This document shows, in pieces, positions 51,593 through 60,132 of a stretch of DNA of 64,000 nucleotides. Under the pieces are notes generated by a model. The model saw only the letters and a program-made list of their open reading frames with translations, searched no databases and was not told where the DNA came from. Position 1 is the first letter of the stretch; each line of letters begins with the position of its first letter. Both the position numbers and the translations under genes were made by a program. The stretch comes from Blastopirellula sediminis (GTDB lineage: Bacteria > Planctomycetota > Planctomycetia > Pirellulales > Pirellulaceae), in contig NZ_JAJKFT010000002.1 in assembly GCF_020966755.1 (NCBI RefSeq), positions 310,001-374,000 on the forward strand, read 5' to 3'.

Positions 51593-53158
51593 ATGGATAA
51601 GCTCGCGACGCCGCCGATACCTGTGGAAGGCCAACTATGGGGTCATCCGAAGGGACTGTACGTGCTGTTCCTGACGGAGATGTGGGAACGTTTCAGCTTC
51701 TATGGCATGCGGGCGCTGCTCGTCTTCTATCTGACGAAGCATTTTCTATTTGGTGATCATGCGGCCCTTGGCTTGTATGGGGCTTACGTCGCACTTGGAT
51801 ACGCGACGCCGGTAATTGGCGGTTTGATCGCTGACCGATACTTGGGACAACGGGTTTCGGTCACCTTGGGTGCGATCCTGATGTGCTTGGGACATTTTGG
51901 GATGGCCTTTGAGGGAAGCGGCGCTGAGGTAGTCGCCCAAGCCGACGGTACGACGACGGTTCTGCGAGACGGCTTTGGGTTACAGACGTTCTATCTTTCG
52001 CTGGGCCTGTTGATCGTCGGCATTGGTTTCCTGAAACCGAACATCGCAACGATCGTCAGCCGGCTCTATCCCGACGAAGATCCGCGGAGAGCTTCAGCGT
52101 ATACCTTGTTTCAAATGGGAATCATGCTGGGCGCCGCCCTTTCGGCCGCCGTCTGCGGATACCTGGGAGAGACCTACGGGTGGTCGTTTGGTTTTGGAGC
52201 CGCCGGGATCGGGATGTTGGTTGGGCTGCTCGTGTTTCTGGGAGGAGGGAAACATCTCTACGGTGTGGCCGAACCGCCAGCCGCCTATAAATCGAAAGTC
52301 GCCGGGCCGCTGACGACCGGGCATATCGTCTTTTTGGGGGCGATCGCGGCGGTTGTGCTGTTCTGGCTGCTTGTCCAGCAAACGGCGGTCGTCGGCTATT
52401 TGCTGGCAGCTTTCTCGGCGGTCGTTGTAATCTACATCCTTGTCCTCTCGTTCTTCTATTGCAGCCCGATCGAGCGGGATCGGATGTTGGTGCTGTTGGC
52501 GTTTCAGCTGGCGATGACCTTCTTTGCTACGTTGTTTGAACAAGCAGGGGGCTCGCTAAACTTGTTCGCCGACCGTAACGTCGATCGGGCGCTCTGGGGC
52601 TTTGAGGTTCGCGCTTCGCAATTGCAAAGCGTCATGCCGGCGACAATCGTGCTGTTGGCGCCATTTTTCGCGTGGCTCTGGCCGGCGCTGGCGCGAGTTG
52701 GCCGCGATCCTCGTTCTCCGGTGAAGTATGGACTGACGATGGTCTTCATGGGGCTCGGCTTTGGCCTGTTGGCTTGGGCGACTTCGGCGTTCACCGTCCA
52801 GGGACAGATTAGCGTCGCATGGCTAGTAGCCGCTTACGTATTGTTTGGCGTCGCCGACCTGTTGATCGTTTCGGTCAGCTATTCGACCGTAACTTCCCTC
52901 TCGCTCCCCCGAATCGTCGGCATGATGATGGGCACGTCGATGCTGGCGATCTCGGCCGCGAACTTTCTCGCGGCCAAGGTGGCGACGATGGTAGCGCTGC
53001 CAGACAAGAAGGCGGCGGTCAGCGCGATCCCGGTCGAAGAAACCTTGTCGGCGTACCATCAGTTGTTTTTCGGCCTGGCGGTCGCCGCCGCGCTTTGTGC
53101 GATGCTCCTATTTCTGACGACCCCGCTATTGTCACGACGCATGCACGGCGTTCATTAG
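51593..53158 (+). CDS. POT-family proton-coupled oligopeptide transporter
   Basis: A 521-aa protein with about 14 membrane helices. The family motif FLTEMWERFSFYGMRALLVFYL (ExxERF) lies near the start, then GGLIADRYLGQRVSV, and GIGFLKPNIATIVSRLY with the PTR2 signature. The late YSTVTSLSLPRIVGMMMGTSML follows. It imports di- and tripeptides or related compounds with protons. It lies 27 nt after the dehydratase-like gene. It is odd beside a sugar-acid enzyme, so a non-peptide substrate is conceivable; POT relatives also carry nitrate or glucosides in other organisms. Confidence 0.93.
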   Translation: MDKLATPPIPVEGQLWGHPKGLYVLFLTEMWERFSFYGMRALLVFYLTKHFLFGDHAALGLYGAYVALGYATPVIGGLIADRYLGQRVSVTLGAILMCLGHFGMAFEGSGAEVVAQADGTTTVLRDGFGLQTFYLSLGLLIVGIGFLKPNIATIVSRLYPDEDPRRASAYTLFQMGIMLGAALSAAVCGYLGETYGWSFGFGAAGIGMLVGLLVFLGGGKHLYGVAEPPAAYKSKVAGPLTTGHIVFLGAIAAVVLFWLLVQQTAVVGYLLAAFSAVVVIYILVLSFFYCSPIERDRMLVLLAFQLAMTFFATLFEQAGGSLNLFADRNVDRALWGFEVRASQLQSVMPATIVLLAPFFAWLWPALARVGRDPRSPVKYGLTMVFMGLGFGLLAWATSAFTVQGQISVAWLVAAYVLFGVADLLIVSVSYSTVTSLSLPRIVGMMMGTSMLAISAANFLAAKVATMVALPDKKAAVSAIPVEETLSAYHQLFFGLAVAAALCAMLLFLTTPLLSRRMHGVH

Positions 53159-53259
53159 TTCGCGACAGGAGCCAACTTCTATCCCTATTCTGTGGAGGGA
53201 ATAAGCAAGCGTAATAGTTTTCCCTGTCATAAGTTACGACGCGTTGCGTTGCATTTGCA

Positions 53260-53288
53260 TTGACGCTGGCCTCAAGCTAATATACATT
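53260..53288 (+). promoter_or_regulatory. Promoter for the third PSCyt pair
   Basis: TTGACG (53260-53265), a 17-nt spacer and TACATT (53283-53288). The spacer CTGGCCTCAAGCTAATA matches the promoter at 45569 at 11 of 17 positions, giving the common box TTGACRCTGGCSYCARGCT. Confidence 0.55.
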
Positions 53289-53297
53289 GACACCAAA

Positions 53298-53346
53298 GAC
53301 AAATAAGGCCGGGGCCAGCCCCCGCGAAGCAGCGGGAAACTTTGTC
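53298..53346 (+). other. Structured leader element upstream of the third PSCyt gene
   Basis: GACAAA (53298-53303) pairs with TTTGTC (53341-53346), enclosing GGGG/CCCC (53311-53322) and CCCGC/GCGGG (53321-53336) hairpins whose edges compete. This would fold as a multi-branch element right at the predicted transcript start. No known riboswitch pattern is recognised. Confidence 0.4.
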
Positions 53347-53525
53347 ATTGGCCTCGATCTGTTTTACATTGCACTTTAGCGCGATGGCGGCCGTTTACGT
53401 CGTCGTCGCCAAAGCCAGCTGCCGCGATTTGGCCTGGTTCACCCTCTCGCTCCTTTCCCTCCGCCCCCAATTCACTCTCCGCCAGATCGCCGCCGGCGCA
53501 TCGACTGCTGCAAAGGATTCGATCG

Positions 53526-56500
53526 ATGCCTTTTTCGCTTCGCACGCACCGATCAGGTTTGTCCCCTTTTCGCAAGGTTCTTGTTCTTGTGATCTGGGGA
53601 GCGACGTTGTCTTCCTCGGCGGTCTTTGCCGAGGATGGGGCGGTCGATTATCAGAAGCAGATCAAGCCGCTGCTCAAAGCCCGCTGCTATGCCTGCCATG
53701 GTGCGCTGAAACAAGAGGGAAGTCTGCGACTCGACACGGCGGTGCTGCTCAAACAAGGGGGTGATTCCGGCGCGGTCATTGCACTCGGCGATGCGGCCGA
53801 TACGAGCGAATTGATCCAGCGTATCTCGACCGAAGATCTCTCGCTGCGGATGCCGCCGGACCACGAAGGGGAGCCGTTTCATCCGCATGAAATTGATCTC
53901 TTCCGCAAGTGGATCGCCGCCGGAGCTCCGGCGCCCGAGGATGAGCGCCCCGAGGCGGACGTCAAAGATCACTGGTCGTTTCGCGCCGTGAAGCGTCCGG
54001 AATTGCCGCCGCTGAAAAACTCCGACTGGGTCCGCAACCCGATCGACGTTTGGGTCGCGGCAAGCCTGGAAGAAAATGGCCTAACGCCGGTGGAGGAAGC
54101 GTCACGAATCGTCCTTCTGCGGCGGTTGTATCTCGACCTGATCGGCGTTCCTCCTACGGCGGAAGAAATCGCCGCGGCCGAGGCCGACATGTCGCCCGAC
54201 TGGTACGAAAAAGTGGTCGACCGGTTGCTGGCCGATCCACGCTACGGCGAGCGTTGGGCCCGGCACTGGATGGACGTTTGGCGCTATAGCGATTGGTGGG
54301 GTCTGGGAGACGGACTCCGTAATAGCCAGCGTCACATGTGGCATTGGCGCGATTGGATCGTCGAGTCGCTCAACGAAGACGAGTCTTACGACGAAATGGT
54401 CCGGCTGATGTTGGCCGCCGACGAACTGGCGCCCAATGACCCGGAAAAACTGCGAGCGTCCGGCTATTTGGCTCGCAACTACTTCATTTTCAACCGCGAC
54501 AAGTGGATGGATGAAGTGGTAACCCATGTCGGCAAGGGGTTTCTTGGCCTGACGCTGAACTGCGCCAAATGTCACGATCACAAATTCGACCCGATTCCGC
54601 AGGAAGACTACTACCGGATGCGGGCCTTTTTTGAGCCGTATCACGTCCGGGTCGACATGACGGCGGGAACGACCAGCTTCGACCAGGACGGCATCTCCCG
54701 GGCGTTTGACGCCGTCTTGGATAAGCCGACCTATCTGTTCGTTCGCGGCGATGAGGCGCACCCTGACAAGTCGCGCGAGATCGCTCCCGGCGTGCCGGAA
54801 ATCGTGGCCAGCGGCGAACTGCAGATCAAGCCGCTAACGCTACCGGAAGAAGCTTGGAAACCAGGTCTGCAATCGTGGGTGCTCGACAACTATCTGGCCG
54901 AAGCGCAGCAGCGTTTCGAGGGGGCGCAACGTCAGCTGGAACGATTGACGCCATCCACCGGCGACTCGCAACTTGCCGCCGCAACTTCTTTTGAACCAAT
55001 CATCGAGACGTTCGATTCGCTCGATCCCAAACGTTGGAAAATGGAAGGGGAAGGGTGGACGCCGTCGGCTGGCAAGCTAGAGCAAAAGCTCGATGGTTCC
55101 GTTCGGCGTCAATTAACGCTGCTGGAACAGGCGCCGCCAGATTTCGAGGTGGAACTGCGGTATCAGTTGTTAGGGGGCAGCGTTCATCGAAGCGTGGGAA
55201 TCGACTTTGACGTCCCGCCTAGCGGCGGCAACGATGCGGCGACGTTCCCCTACGTCTATCTGAGCGGCAGCCTGAAAGATGCGAAGGTCCAAGCCGCCTT
55301 TCAAAAGGAAGGGACCTCGCATTATCCCGGCGATGGTCGACAGCCCTATTCCGTTGAACTCAATCGCCCCTACGTCCTGACGTTGCGAGTGCGCGGCGAT
55401 CTGATCAACGTTTCGGTTAACGGCGAACATCGACTCGCCTGGCGATCGCCGCTCGCCCGACGTCCCGGCGCGATTCGCCTGATGACGTTCGATGCGATCG
55501 CCGAAATCGACGAGTTTCAACTGCGCGCACTCGATCCGGCCGCCGAGATGGTCGGGATTGGCCAAGCTTCCGCGCCCAATGGCCGCGACGCGTTCGAGAA
55601 GGCCCAAGCCGATCTGGAGTTCGCCGAGGCCGAACTCCAATCGATCCAACTGCGCATCGCGGCAATCGAGTCGCAGCAAAGCGGGGAGTCCGCGGAGTTG
55701 CAAAACGAAAAACGACTAGCCGCGATCCGCGGCGAACGAAGACTTGCCATCGCTGCAGCTCAGCGTGATCGCCTTGTCGCCGAACAGTCATTAGTCTCCG
55801 CCAAGGACGACGCCAAGAAGAAAAGCCAAGAGCAACTTAATAAGGCCGACAAGTCGCTACAGGAAAAGTTGGCTCTGCTCGGCGCGGAAATTGGCGCCGA
55901 TGCAACCTTCACTCCCTTTGTCGGCGCCAAGTGGTATCCGACGCGGTTCCAGCATACCGGACGGGATGATCCGACAATCTCTTTCGCGGCGACCAGCACC
56001 GGACGGCGAACGGCGCTCGCCAATTGGATTACCAATCGGAGCAATCCGCTGACTGCCCGCGTTGCGGTCAATCATCTCTGGGCGCGTCATTTTGGGAAAC
56101 CGTTGGCGGCGAACACCTTCGATTTGGGACGTAACAGTCCAACGCCGACGCATCACAAGCTGATCGATTGGTTGGCGGCTGAGTTCATGGAGAACCAGTG
56201 GAGCATGAAGCAGCTCCATCGCTTGATCGTAACGTCCGCCACCTATCGGATGACTTCTTCCGCAGCCGGCGCCAAGGAGAACCTGCAACAGGATCCGGAC
56301 AATCATCTGTTATGGCGGCGCGAGCCGATTCGGCTCGAATCCCAGGCGATTCGCGATACAATTCTCGAACTTTCCGGCACGCTCGACGTGCAAATGGGAG
56401 GCCCTTCGGTTCCGCCGGCCCAGCAAGAAGCGTCCCGTCGCCGCAGCTTGTACTTCTATCATTCCAACAATGATCGCAACCTCTTTTTGACGACGTTTGA

Positions 56501-56822
56501 CGAAGCGGAAGTGACCGAGTGTTACCGCCGCGACGAAAGCGTCGTCCCGCAACAGGCGCTCGCAATGACCAACAGCAAGTTGGTGCTGGAAGCGGCGCCC
56601 CTGATCGCGAAGCGAATTGGGCAAGATTCGCCCAGTGACGACCAATTCATCGAGCAGGCGTTCGCCGTCGTGCTCGGGATACATCCCAGCGCTGAAGAGA
56701 TGCAACTTAGCCGCGCAGCTCTGGACGAGTGGAAGCAGTTGCCCAGCGGATCGGCCGAGAACGCCCGCGAGCGGTTGATCTGGATTCTGCTGAACCATAA
56801 CGACTTCGTAACGATCCGCTAA
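53526..56822 (+). CDS. PSCyt1/DUF1549/DUF1553 secreted protein with inserted beta-sandwich domain (copy 3)
   Basis: A 1098-aa protein with a signal peptide ([23 protein letters not shown]). PSCyt1 has [19 protein letters not shown]1549 contains [32 protein letters not shown] and [13 protein letters not shown] beta-sandwich of the DUF1080/LamG kind is inserted in the middle (about 490-675: [49 protein letters not shown]). A coiled coil of about 90 residues follows, then DUF1553 with [34 protein letters not shown] and [12 protein letters not shown]. No upstream ribosome binding site is evident. It is followed after 20 nt by a DUF1501 gene. The inserted sandwich probably binds a glycan. Confidence 0.92.
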   Translation: MPFSLRTHRSGLSPFRKVLVLVIWGATLSSSAVFAEDGAVDYQKQIKPLLKARCYACHGALKQEGSLRLDTAVLLKQGGDSGAVIALGDAADTSELIQRISTEDLSLRMPPDHEGEPFHPHEIDLFRKWIAAGAPAPEDERPEADVKDHWSFRAVKRPELPPLKNSDWVRNPIDVWVAASLEENGLTPVEEASRIVLLRRLYLDLIGVPPTAEEIAAAEADMSPDWYEKVVDRLLADPRYGERWARHWMDVWRYSDWWGLGDGLRNSQRHMWHWRDWIVESLNEDESYDEMVRLMLAADELAPNDPEKLRASGYLARNYFIFNRDKWMDEVVTHVGKGFLGLTLNCAKCHDHKFDPIPQEDYYRMRAFFEPYHVRVDMTAGTTSFDQDGISRAFDAVLDKPTYLFVRGDEAHPDKSREIAPGVPEIVASGELQIKPLTLPEEAWKPGLQSWVLDNYLAEAQQRFEGAQRQLERLTPSTGDSQLAAATSFEPIIETFDSLDPKRWKMEGEGWTPSAGKLEQKLDGSVRRQLTLLEQAPPDFEVELRYQLLGGSVHRSVGIDFDVPPSGGNDAATFPYVYLSGSLKDAKVQAAFQKEGTSHYPGDGRQPYSVELNRPYVLTLRVRGDLINVSVNGEHRLAWRSPLARRPGAIRLMTFDAIAEIDEFQLRALDPAAEMVGIGQASAPNGRDAFEKAQADLEFAEAELQSIQLRIAAIESQQSGESAELQNEKRLAAIRGERRLAIAAAQRDRLVAEQSLVSAKDDAKKKSQEQLNKADKSLQEKLALLGAEIGADATFTPFVGAKWYPTRFQHTGRDDPTISFAATSTGRRTALANWITNRSNPLTARVAVNHLWARHFGKPLAANTFDLGRNSPTPTHHKLIDWLAAEFMENQWSMKQLHRLIVTSATYRMTSSAAGAKENLQQDPDNHLLWRREPIRLESQAIRDTILELSGTLDVQMGGPSVPPAQQEASRRRSLYFYHSNNDRNLFLTTFDEAEVTECYRRDESVVPQQALAMTNSKLVLEAAPLIAKRIGQDSPSDDQFIEQAFAVVLGIHPSAEEMQLSRAALDEWKQLPSGSAENARERLIWILLNHNDFVTIR

Positions 56823-56842
56823 CTTTGAGAAAGCTGAACCGC

Positions 56843-58288
56843 ATGACTACGCCGTTTCGCCAAAGCTTGCCGCGTCGATCGTTTCTGGCCGACATGGGAA
56901 TGGGATTCACCGGGCTCGCCTTGGGAGCGATGTTGCAGCAGGATGGAGTCGCTCGCGCCGATTGGGCGCCTCCGACCGGCAAACCTCATTTTACGCCGAA
57001 GGCGAAAAGCGTCATCTGGCTCTTCATGAACGGCGGCGTCAGTCATATGGAGTCGTTCGATCCGAAGCCGATGCTGACCAAGTACAGCGGCAAGACGATC
57101 GCTGAAACGCCGTTCGCCGACACGCAAGACCCGAAGAAGCTAGCCATCGAACGTCTGGTCGCCCCCGACGGCAACGGGATGCAGCGCAACAAGCTTTACC
57201 CGCTGCAAGTCGGCTACAAGCAGCATGGCGAAAGCGGCATCGAAGTGAGCGATTGGTTTCCGCATATCGCCGGCCAGGTCGACAAGCTGTCGATCGTCCG
57301 CTCGATGTGGACGACCGACAGCAACCATGGCGCCCAGTCGCAGTTTCATACCGGCCGCCATTTGAATGACGGCGCGTTTCCGACGCTTGGCGCCTGGGTT
57401 CATTACGGATTGGGTTCGCTCAACGACAATTTGCCCCAGTTCATCTCGATCGGTAAACGGGAATACTGGAACAAGCGCGACGGCCAATACCTGGGGCCCG
57501 CACATGACGCCGTGCCGCTCCGCGTTGATCCGAACAATCCGCTCGACTACAGCCGCTCGGCGACCAATGTTTCGGCCGACGCGCAAGTCATCGGCCAAGA
57601 CTTGCTCCGCAAGCTGAACGCTCAGCGGGGAATCGAGTATCCGCATGACCCGGACATGGCCGCGCGGATCGCGGCGTACGAACTGGCGTTTCGGATGCAA
57701 ACGTCGATTCCCGATATCGTCGACTTCTCGCAGGAAACGCCTGAAACGTTGGCGCTCTACGGCGTCGATCAGCCGCACTGCAAAGAATTCGGCATGCAAT
57801 TGTTAGCGGCTCGCCGAATGGTCGAAAAGGGAGTTCGCTTCGTCCAGATCCAACATGGCGGCGGCGGCGCCGGCGCGTGGGACGCGCACGGCGGTCTCAA
57901 ATCGAATCACGAGTCGAACGCCCGCAAGGTCGACCAGCCGATCGGCGGTTTGCTGCATGATCTCGATCGACGAGGCCTGCTCGACGAAACGCTGGTCGTC
58001 TTCTGTTCCGAGTTTGGCCGCACGCCGGGGACCCAGGGCTCGGATGGTCGCGACCATCATATCTTCGGCTTTTCGGTTTGGATGGCTGGCGGCGGACTCA
58101 AACGCGGCGTCGTGCATGGCTCTACCGACGAAATCGGCTTCCATGCGGTCGAAAACCGTCACTACGTCACCGACGTTCACGCCACGATCTTGCATCAGTT
58201 GGGGCTCGATTCGCGCCAACTTGAAGTGCCCGGGCGCAAGCGGGTCGAAATCGACCATGGCCGCCCGATTCAAGAGATCATCGCCTAA
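56843..58288 (+). CDS. DUF1501 protein, Tat-type signal (copy 3)
   Basis: 481 aa from the ATG at 56843; a TTG at 56825 is less likely. The twin-arginine region is [26 protein letters not shown]1501 body: [106 protein letters not shown] and [11 protein letters not shown]. It is exported through the Tat route, which fits proteins that fold or bind cofactors in the cytoplasm. Last gene of the unit, followed by a hairpin shared with the convergent sulfotransferase gene. Confidence 0.93.
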   Translation: MTTPFRQSLPRRSFLADMGMGFTGLALGAMLQQDGVARADWAPPTGKPHFTPKAKSVIWLFMNGGVSHMESFDPKPMLTKYSGKTIAETPFADTQDPKKLAIERLVAPDGNGMQRNKLYPLQVGYKQHGESGIEVSDWFPHIAGQVDKLSIVRSMWTTDSNHGAQSQFHTGRHLNDGAFPTLGAWVHYGLGSLNDNLPQFISIGKREYWNKRDGQYLGPAHDAVPLRVDPNNPLDYSRSATNVSADAQVIGQDLLRKLNAQRGIEYPHDPDMAARIAAYELAFRMQTSIPDIVDFSQETPETLALYGVDQPHCKEFGMQLLAARRMVEKGVRFVQIQHGGGGAGAWDAHGGLKSNHESNARKVDQPIGGLLHDLDRRGLLDETLVVFCSEFGRTPGTQGSDGRDHHIFGFSVWMAGGGLKRGVVHGSTDEIGFHAVENRHYVTDVHATILHQLGLDSRQLEVPGRKRVEIDHGRPIQEIIA

Positions 58289-58319
58289 CGCTGCCATTGC
58301 GATTAGCGAGATCCCCAAG

Positions 58320-58351
58320 AAGCCCAATATTCACTTTCTGTGAATTGGCTT
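58320..58351. terminator. Bidirectional hairpin between DUF1501 and sulfotransferase genes
   Basis: AAGCC-CAAT-TTCAC (58320-58334) pairs with GTGAATTGGCTT (58340-58351) around TTTCT, with small bulges. It lies between two convergent genes. A second inverted repeat ACGACT/AGTCGT (58365-58370, 58380-58385) follows. These probably end transcription from both sides. Confidence 0.45.
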
Positions 58352-58457
58352 GCCTCCTCATATAACGACTGATTTCGTGAGTCGTGCATGGGCAGGCATT
58401 CTCTTTCCGTCCTCTCGAATTCTCCTACGAATACCTCGAGAAGCTGAAGACGACCTC

Positions 58458-59039
58458 CTAGGCGGTCTGCGGGCTCCGGTTGCGGTAAAGTCCCGGATCG
58501 ATCGCGGCCAGCATTGCGGCGGTATTTAGTTCTCCGCCGAGAAACGCGTTCAGTTTGTCGACCTGAGCCGCCGGATCGGCAAGCAATTCGTTGTAGCTCA
58601 GTTCCAGCAAATGCAGATGTTTTTGCTGCGGGAGCCAATCGAAGAGCCGCTTCAAGTGAACGTCATAGGCGGTGCGAATCGCGTCACGATCGGCGACTGG
58701 TTTGCCGAGGCGGACAAGCATCTTTTCCTGCGAGTCGAGGATTTCGTCGATATCGCGGCGCATGAAGACGACGTTGTAATGCTCTGTCGACGGAAGATCG
58801 TAAAGCAGCGAAGAGACCATCTTCACTACTTTTCCGTGCGCCCGGTCCATCCAGCTGGCGTCGTTCTTGGTCTTTTTGACTGGCTCGAACTCGTAGTATC
58901 CCTTCGGATTGTCTCGATCGGCGGTCCGGATTTCGTCGGTGAGCGCGCCGATTCCGCCGCGGTCGATCATTTGCATCATCAACGAAGTGCCGCTACGCGG
59001 GAGCCCCGAGACGACCGTGATGGTTTTTAGGTTGGACAT
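58458..59039 (-). CDS. Small sulfotransferase-family P-loop protein
   Basis: A 193-aa protein. The PAPS-binding loop is VSGLPRSGTSLMMQMI at residues 9-24. The second signature, YNVVFMRRDIDEILDSQEKML, matches the 3'-phosphate-binding strand of sulfotransferases (RxxxxxxxS). A late LHLLELSYNELLADPAAQVDKLNAFLGG is typical. It is shorter than many family members but complete in motifs. It would transfer sulfate from PAPS, or a related group, to a sugar, lipid or protein. It is last in the minus-strand unit after the membrane protein, 31 nt apart. Confidence 0.88.
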   Translation of the reverse strand: MSNLKTITVVSGLPRSGTSLMMQMIDRGGIGALTDEIRTADRDNPKGYYEFEPVKKTKNDASWMDRAHGKVVKMVSSLLYDLPSTEHYNVVFMRRDIDEILDSQEKMLVRLGKPVADRDAIRTAYDVHLKRLFDWLPQQKHLHLLELSYNELLADPAAQVDKLNAFLGGELNTAAMLAAIDPGLYRNRSPQTA

Positions 59040-59070
59040 GACGGGGAACCTCTCAGAAAGCGAGCGCGGA

Positions 59071-59904
59071 CTAGATATTCACATTCAACAGCGGCTTCGC
59101 GGCGAAGGCCGCGAGCATCGACACAAGAAACCACGCGATCAACCACGTATGCGTCCCATAGGTCCAGGAGGAACGCTCTGGATAGTCGATCGCGATCGAC
59201 TGGACCGGCGAATCGGCGGAGAAGGGCGCCTCGCGCGGATGAAGCAGCAGATCGGTCCAGTCCGACGCCGGCCGCGTCAAACTGACCGGCATCAGGCCAT
59301 CGCCGATCGCTAGCTCTTTCGCGATCTGATCTTCACCGAGCGCAAATTTCAGCTCGTGACGCCCTGGCTCGACCGCTTCAATCTCCCAGCAAGCCATTTG
59401 CTGTTCTGGAACGCGTACCGGTCCTTTCGCCAGACGATAGGCCGAGGAATCGGATAATTGCAATTGCTCGATTACCGCCGGATTAGCGGCGCCTTGAACC
59501 GTGACGATCGCCGTTTCTCCAGCGTAGAGAGGCCGAGCCTGGTACCACAAGGCAAGTTGCGATAGCAACAAGCAAGTCGGCACGATCATCACCAGCATCG
59601 GAACGACCGATAGCGCCAACAACATACCTGCGAGCTTCAATAAGTTGACCTGCATCCCGAGCCCGATCGCCAGATCGTCTTTGAATAGCGACAGCCCGAG
59701 CAGGTTCGCTTTGATCTGGTTGCGCGTATGGCGGATCGCCGACTGATGCGATGTGTACTTGAACGCCAGCAGCATCAGCACGCCGGTAATCGCGCCAATC
59801 ACGCCGACCGACAACCATCCCGGTACGTAGGCGATCGCCTCCAACAAGAGCCCGACGGTGTTGTTGGCCAGCGTGTTGAGCAGACTGAGGATGTTCGAAA
59901 GCAT
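59071..59904 (-). CDS. Integral membrane protein with periplasmic beta domain
   Basis: 277 aa from the ATG at 59904 (a GTG codon precedes it). Helices lie near residues 8-25, 30-52 and 90-120 (LAGMLLALSVVPMLVMIVPTCLLLSQLALWY). A charged cytoplasmic stretch KYTSHQSAIRHTRNQIKANLLGLSLFKDD lies between the second and third. A beta-rich extracytoplasmic part (about 130-250) precedes a last helix (HTWLIAWFLVSMLAAFAA). The helix-basic stretch-helix order is reminiscent of DUF106/EMC3 or YidC-related proteins, but this is a weak impression. It starts 6 nt after the 61-aa gene. With two phosphodiesterases upstream it may act at the membrane on phospholipid or glycolipid heads. Unknown function. Confidence 0.75.
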   Translation of the reverse strand: MLSNILSLLNTLANNTVGLLLEAIAYVPGWLSVGVIGAITGVLMLLAFKYTSHQSAIRHTRNQIKANLLGLSLFKDDLAIGLGMQVNLLKLAGMLLALSVVPMLVMIVPTCLLLSQLALWYQARPLYAGETAIVTVQGAANPAVIEQLQLSDSSAYRLAKGPVRVPEQQMACWEIEAVEPGRHELKFALGEDQIAKELAIGDGLMPVSLTRPASDWTDLLLHPREAPFSADSPVQSIAIDYPERSSWTYGTHTWLIAWFLVSMLAAFAAKPLLNVNI

Positions 59905-59910
59905 CACGTT

Positions 59911-60096
59911 TTACTCGAGGTAACCCAAACCGCGCAGTTGATCCGCGACCATACGCTCCGCGTCCGCTTCGCCGATTCGTTTGATTTCGTTTTCGATCGC
60001 CGTGGCGATCAGTTCGTCGACGCTGCTGTACCCTTCTTTCGCTGCGGCGGCGACGGCGCGTTCGAAGAGTCCTGATTCGATGTTCACTTTCGTCAT
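59911..60096 (-). CDS. 61-aa hypothetical protein, ribbon-helix-helix-like
   Basis: A 61-aa protein beginning MTKVNIESGLFERAVAAAAKEGYSSVDELIATAIENEI. The short strand, helix and second helix resemble a ribbon-helix-helix fold, with a charged tail of about 20 residues. AAGGAG lies 8 nt before the ATG, a strong ribosome binding site and one reason to trust this small gene. It sits 36 nt after the phosphodiesterase gene and 6 nt before the membrane protein gene. It could be a DNA-binding regulator or a small accessory protein. Confidence 0.65.
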   Translation of the reverse strand: MTKVNIESGLFERAVAAAAKEGYSSVDELIATAIENEIKRIGEADAERMVADQLRGLGYLE

Positions 60097-60132
60097 ATTG
60101 AAAACTCCTTTCCTCGTTGTTCGAGAGCATGC

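Larger units (their letters stand above)
53159..53525 (+). promoter_or_regulatory. Upstream region of the third PSCyt gene, with promoter and structured leader
   Basis: A 367-nt stretch without a credible gene. It contains the promoter at 53260-53288 and then a GC-rich structured leader (53298-53346). The leader from the predicted start is about 230 nt long. The ATG at 53526 has no ribosome binding site. Confidence 0.5.

Noticed and set aside
53342-53764. 140-aa plus-strand frame overlapping the third PSCyt start
   Set aside because: It overlaps the clear signal peptide and PSCyt1 region in another frame; a shadow of the real gene.
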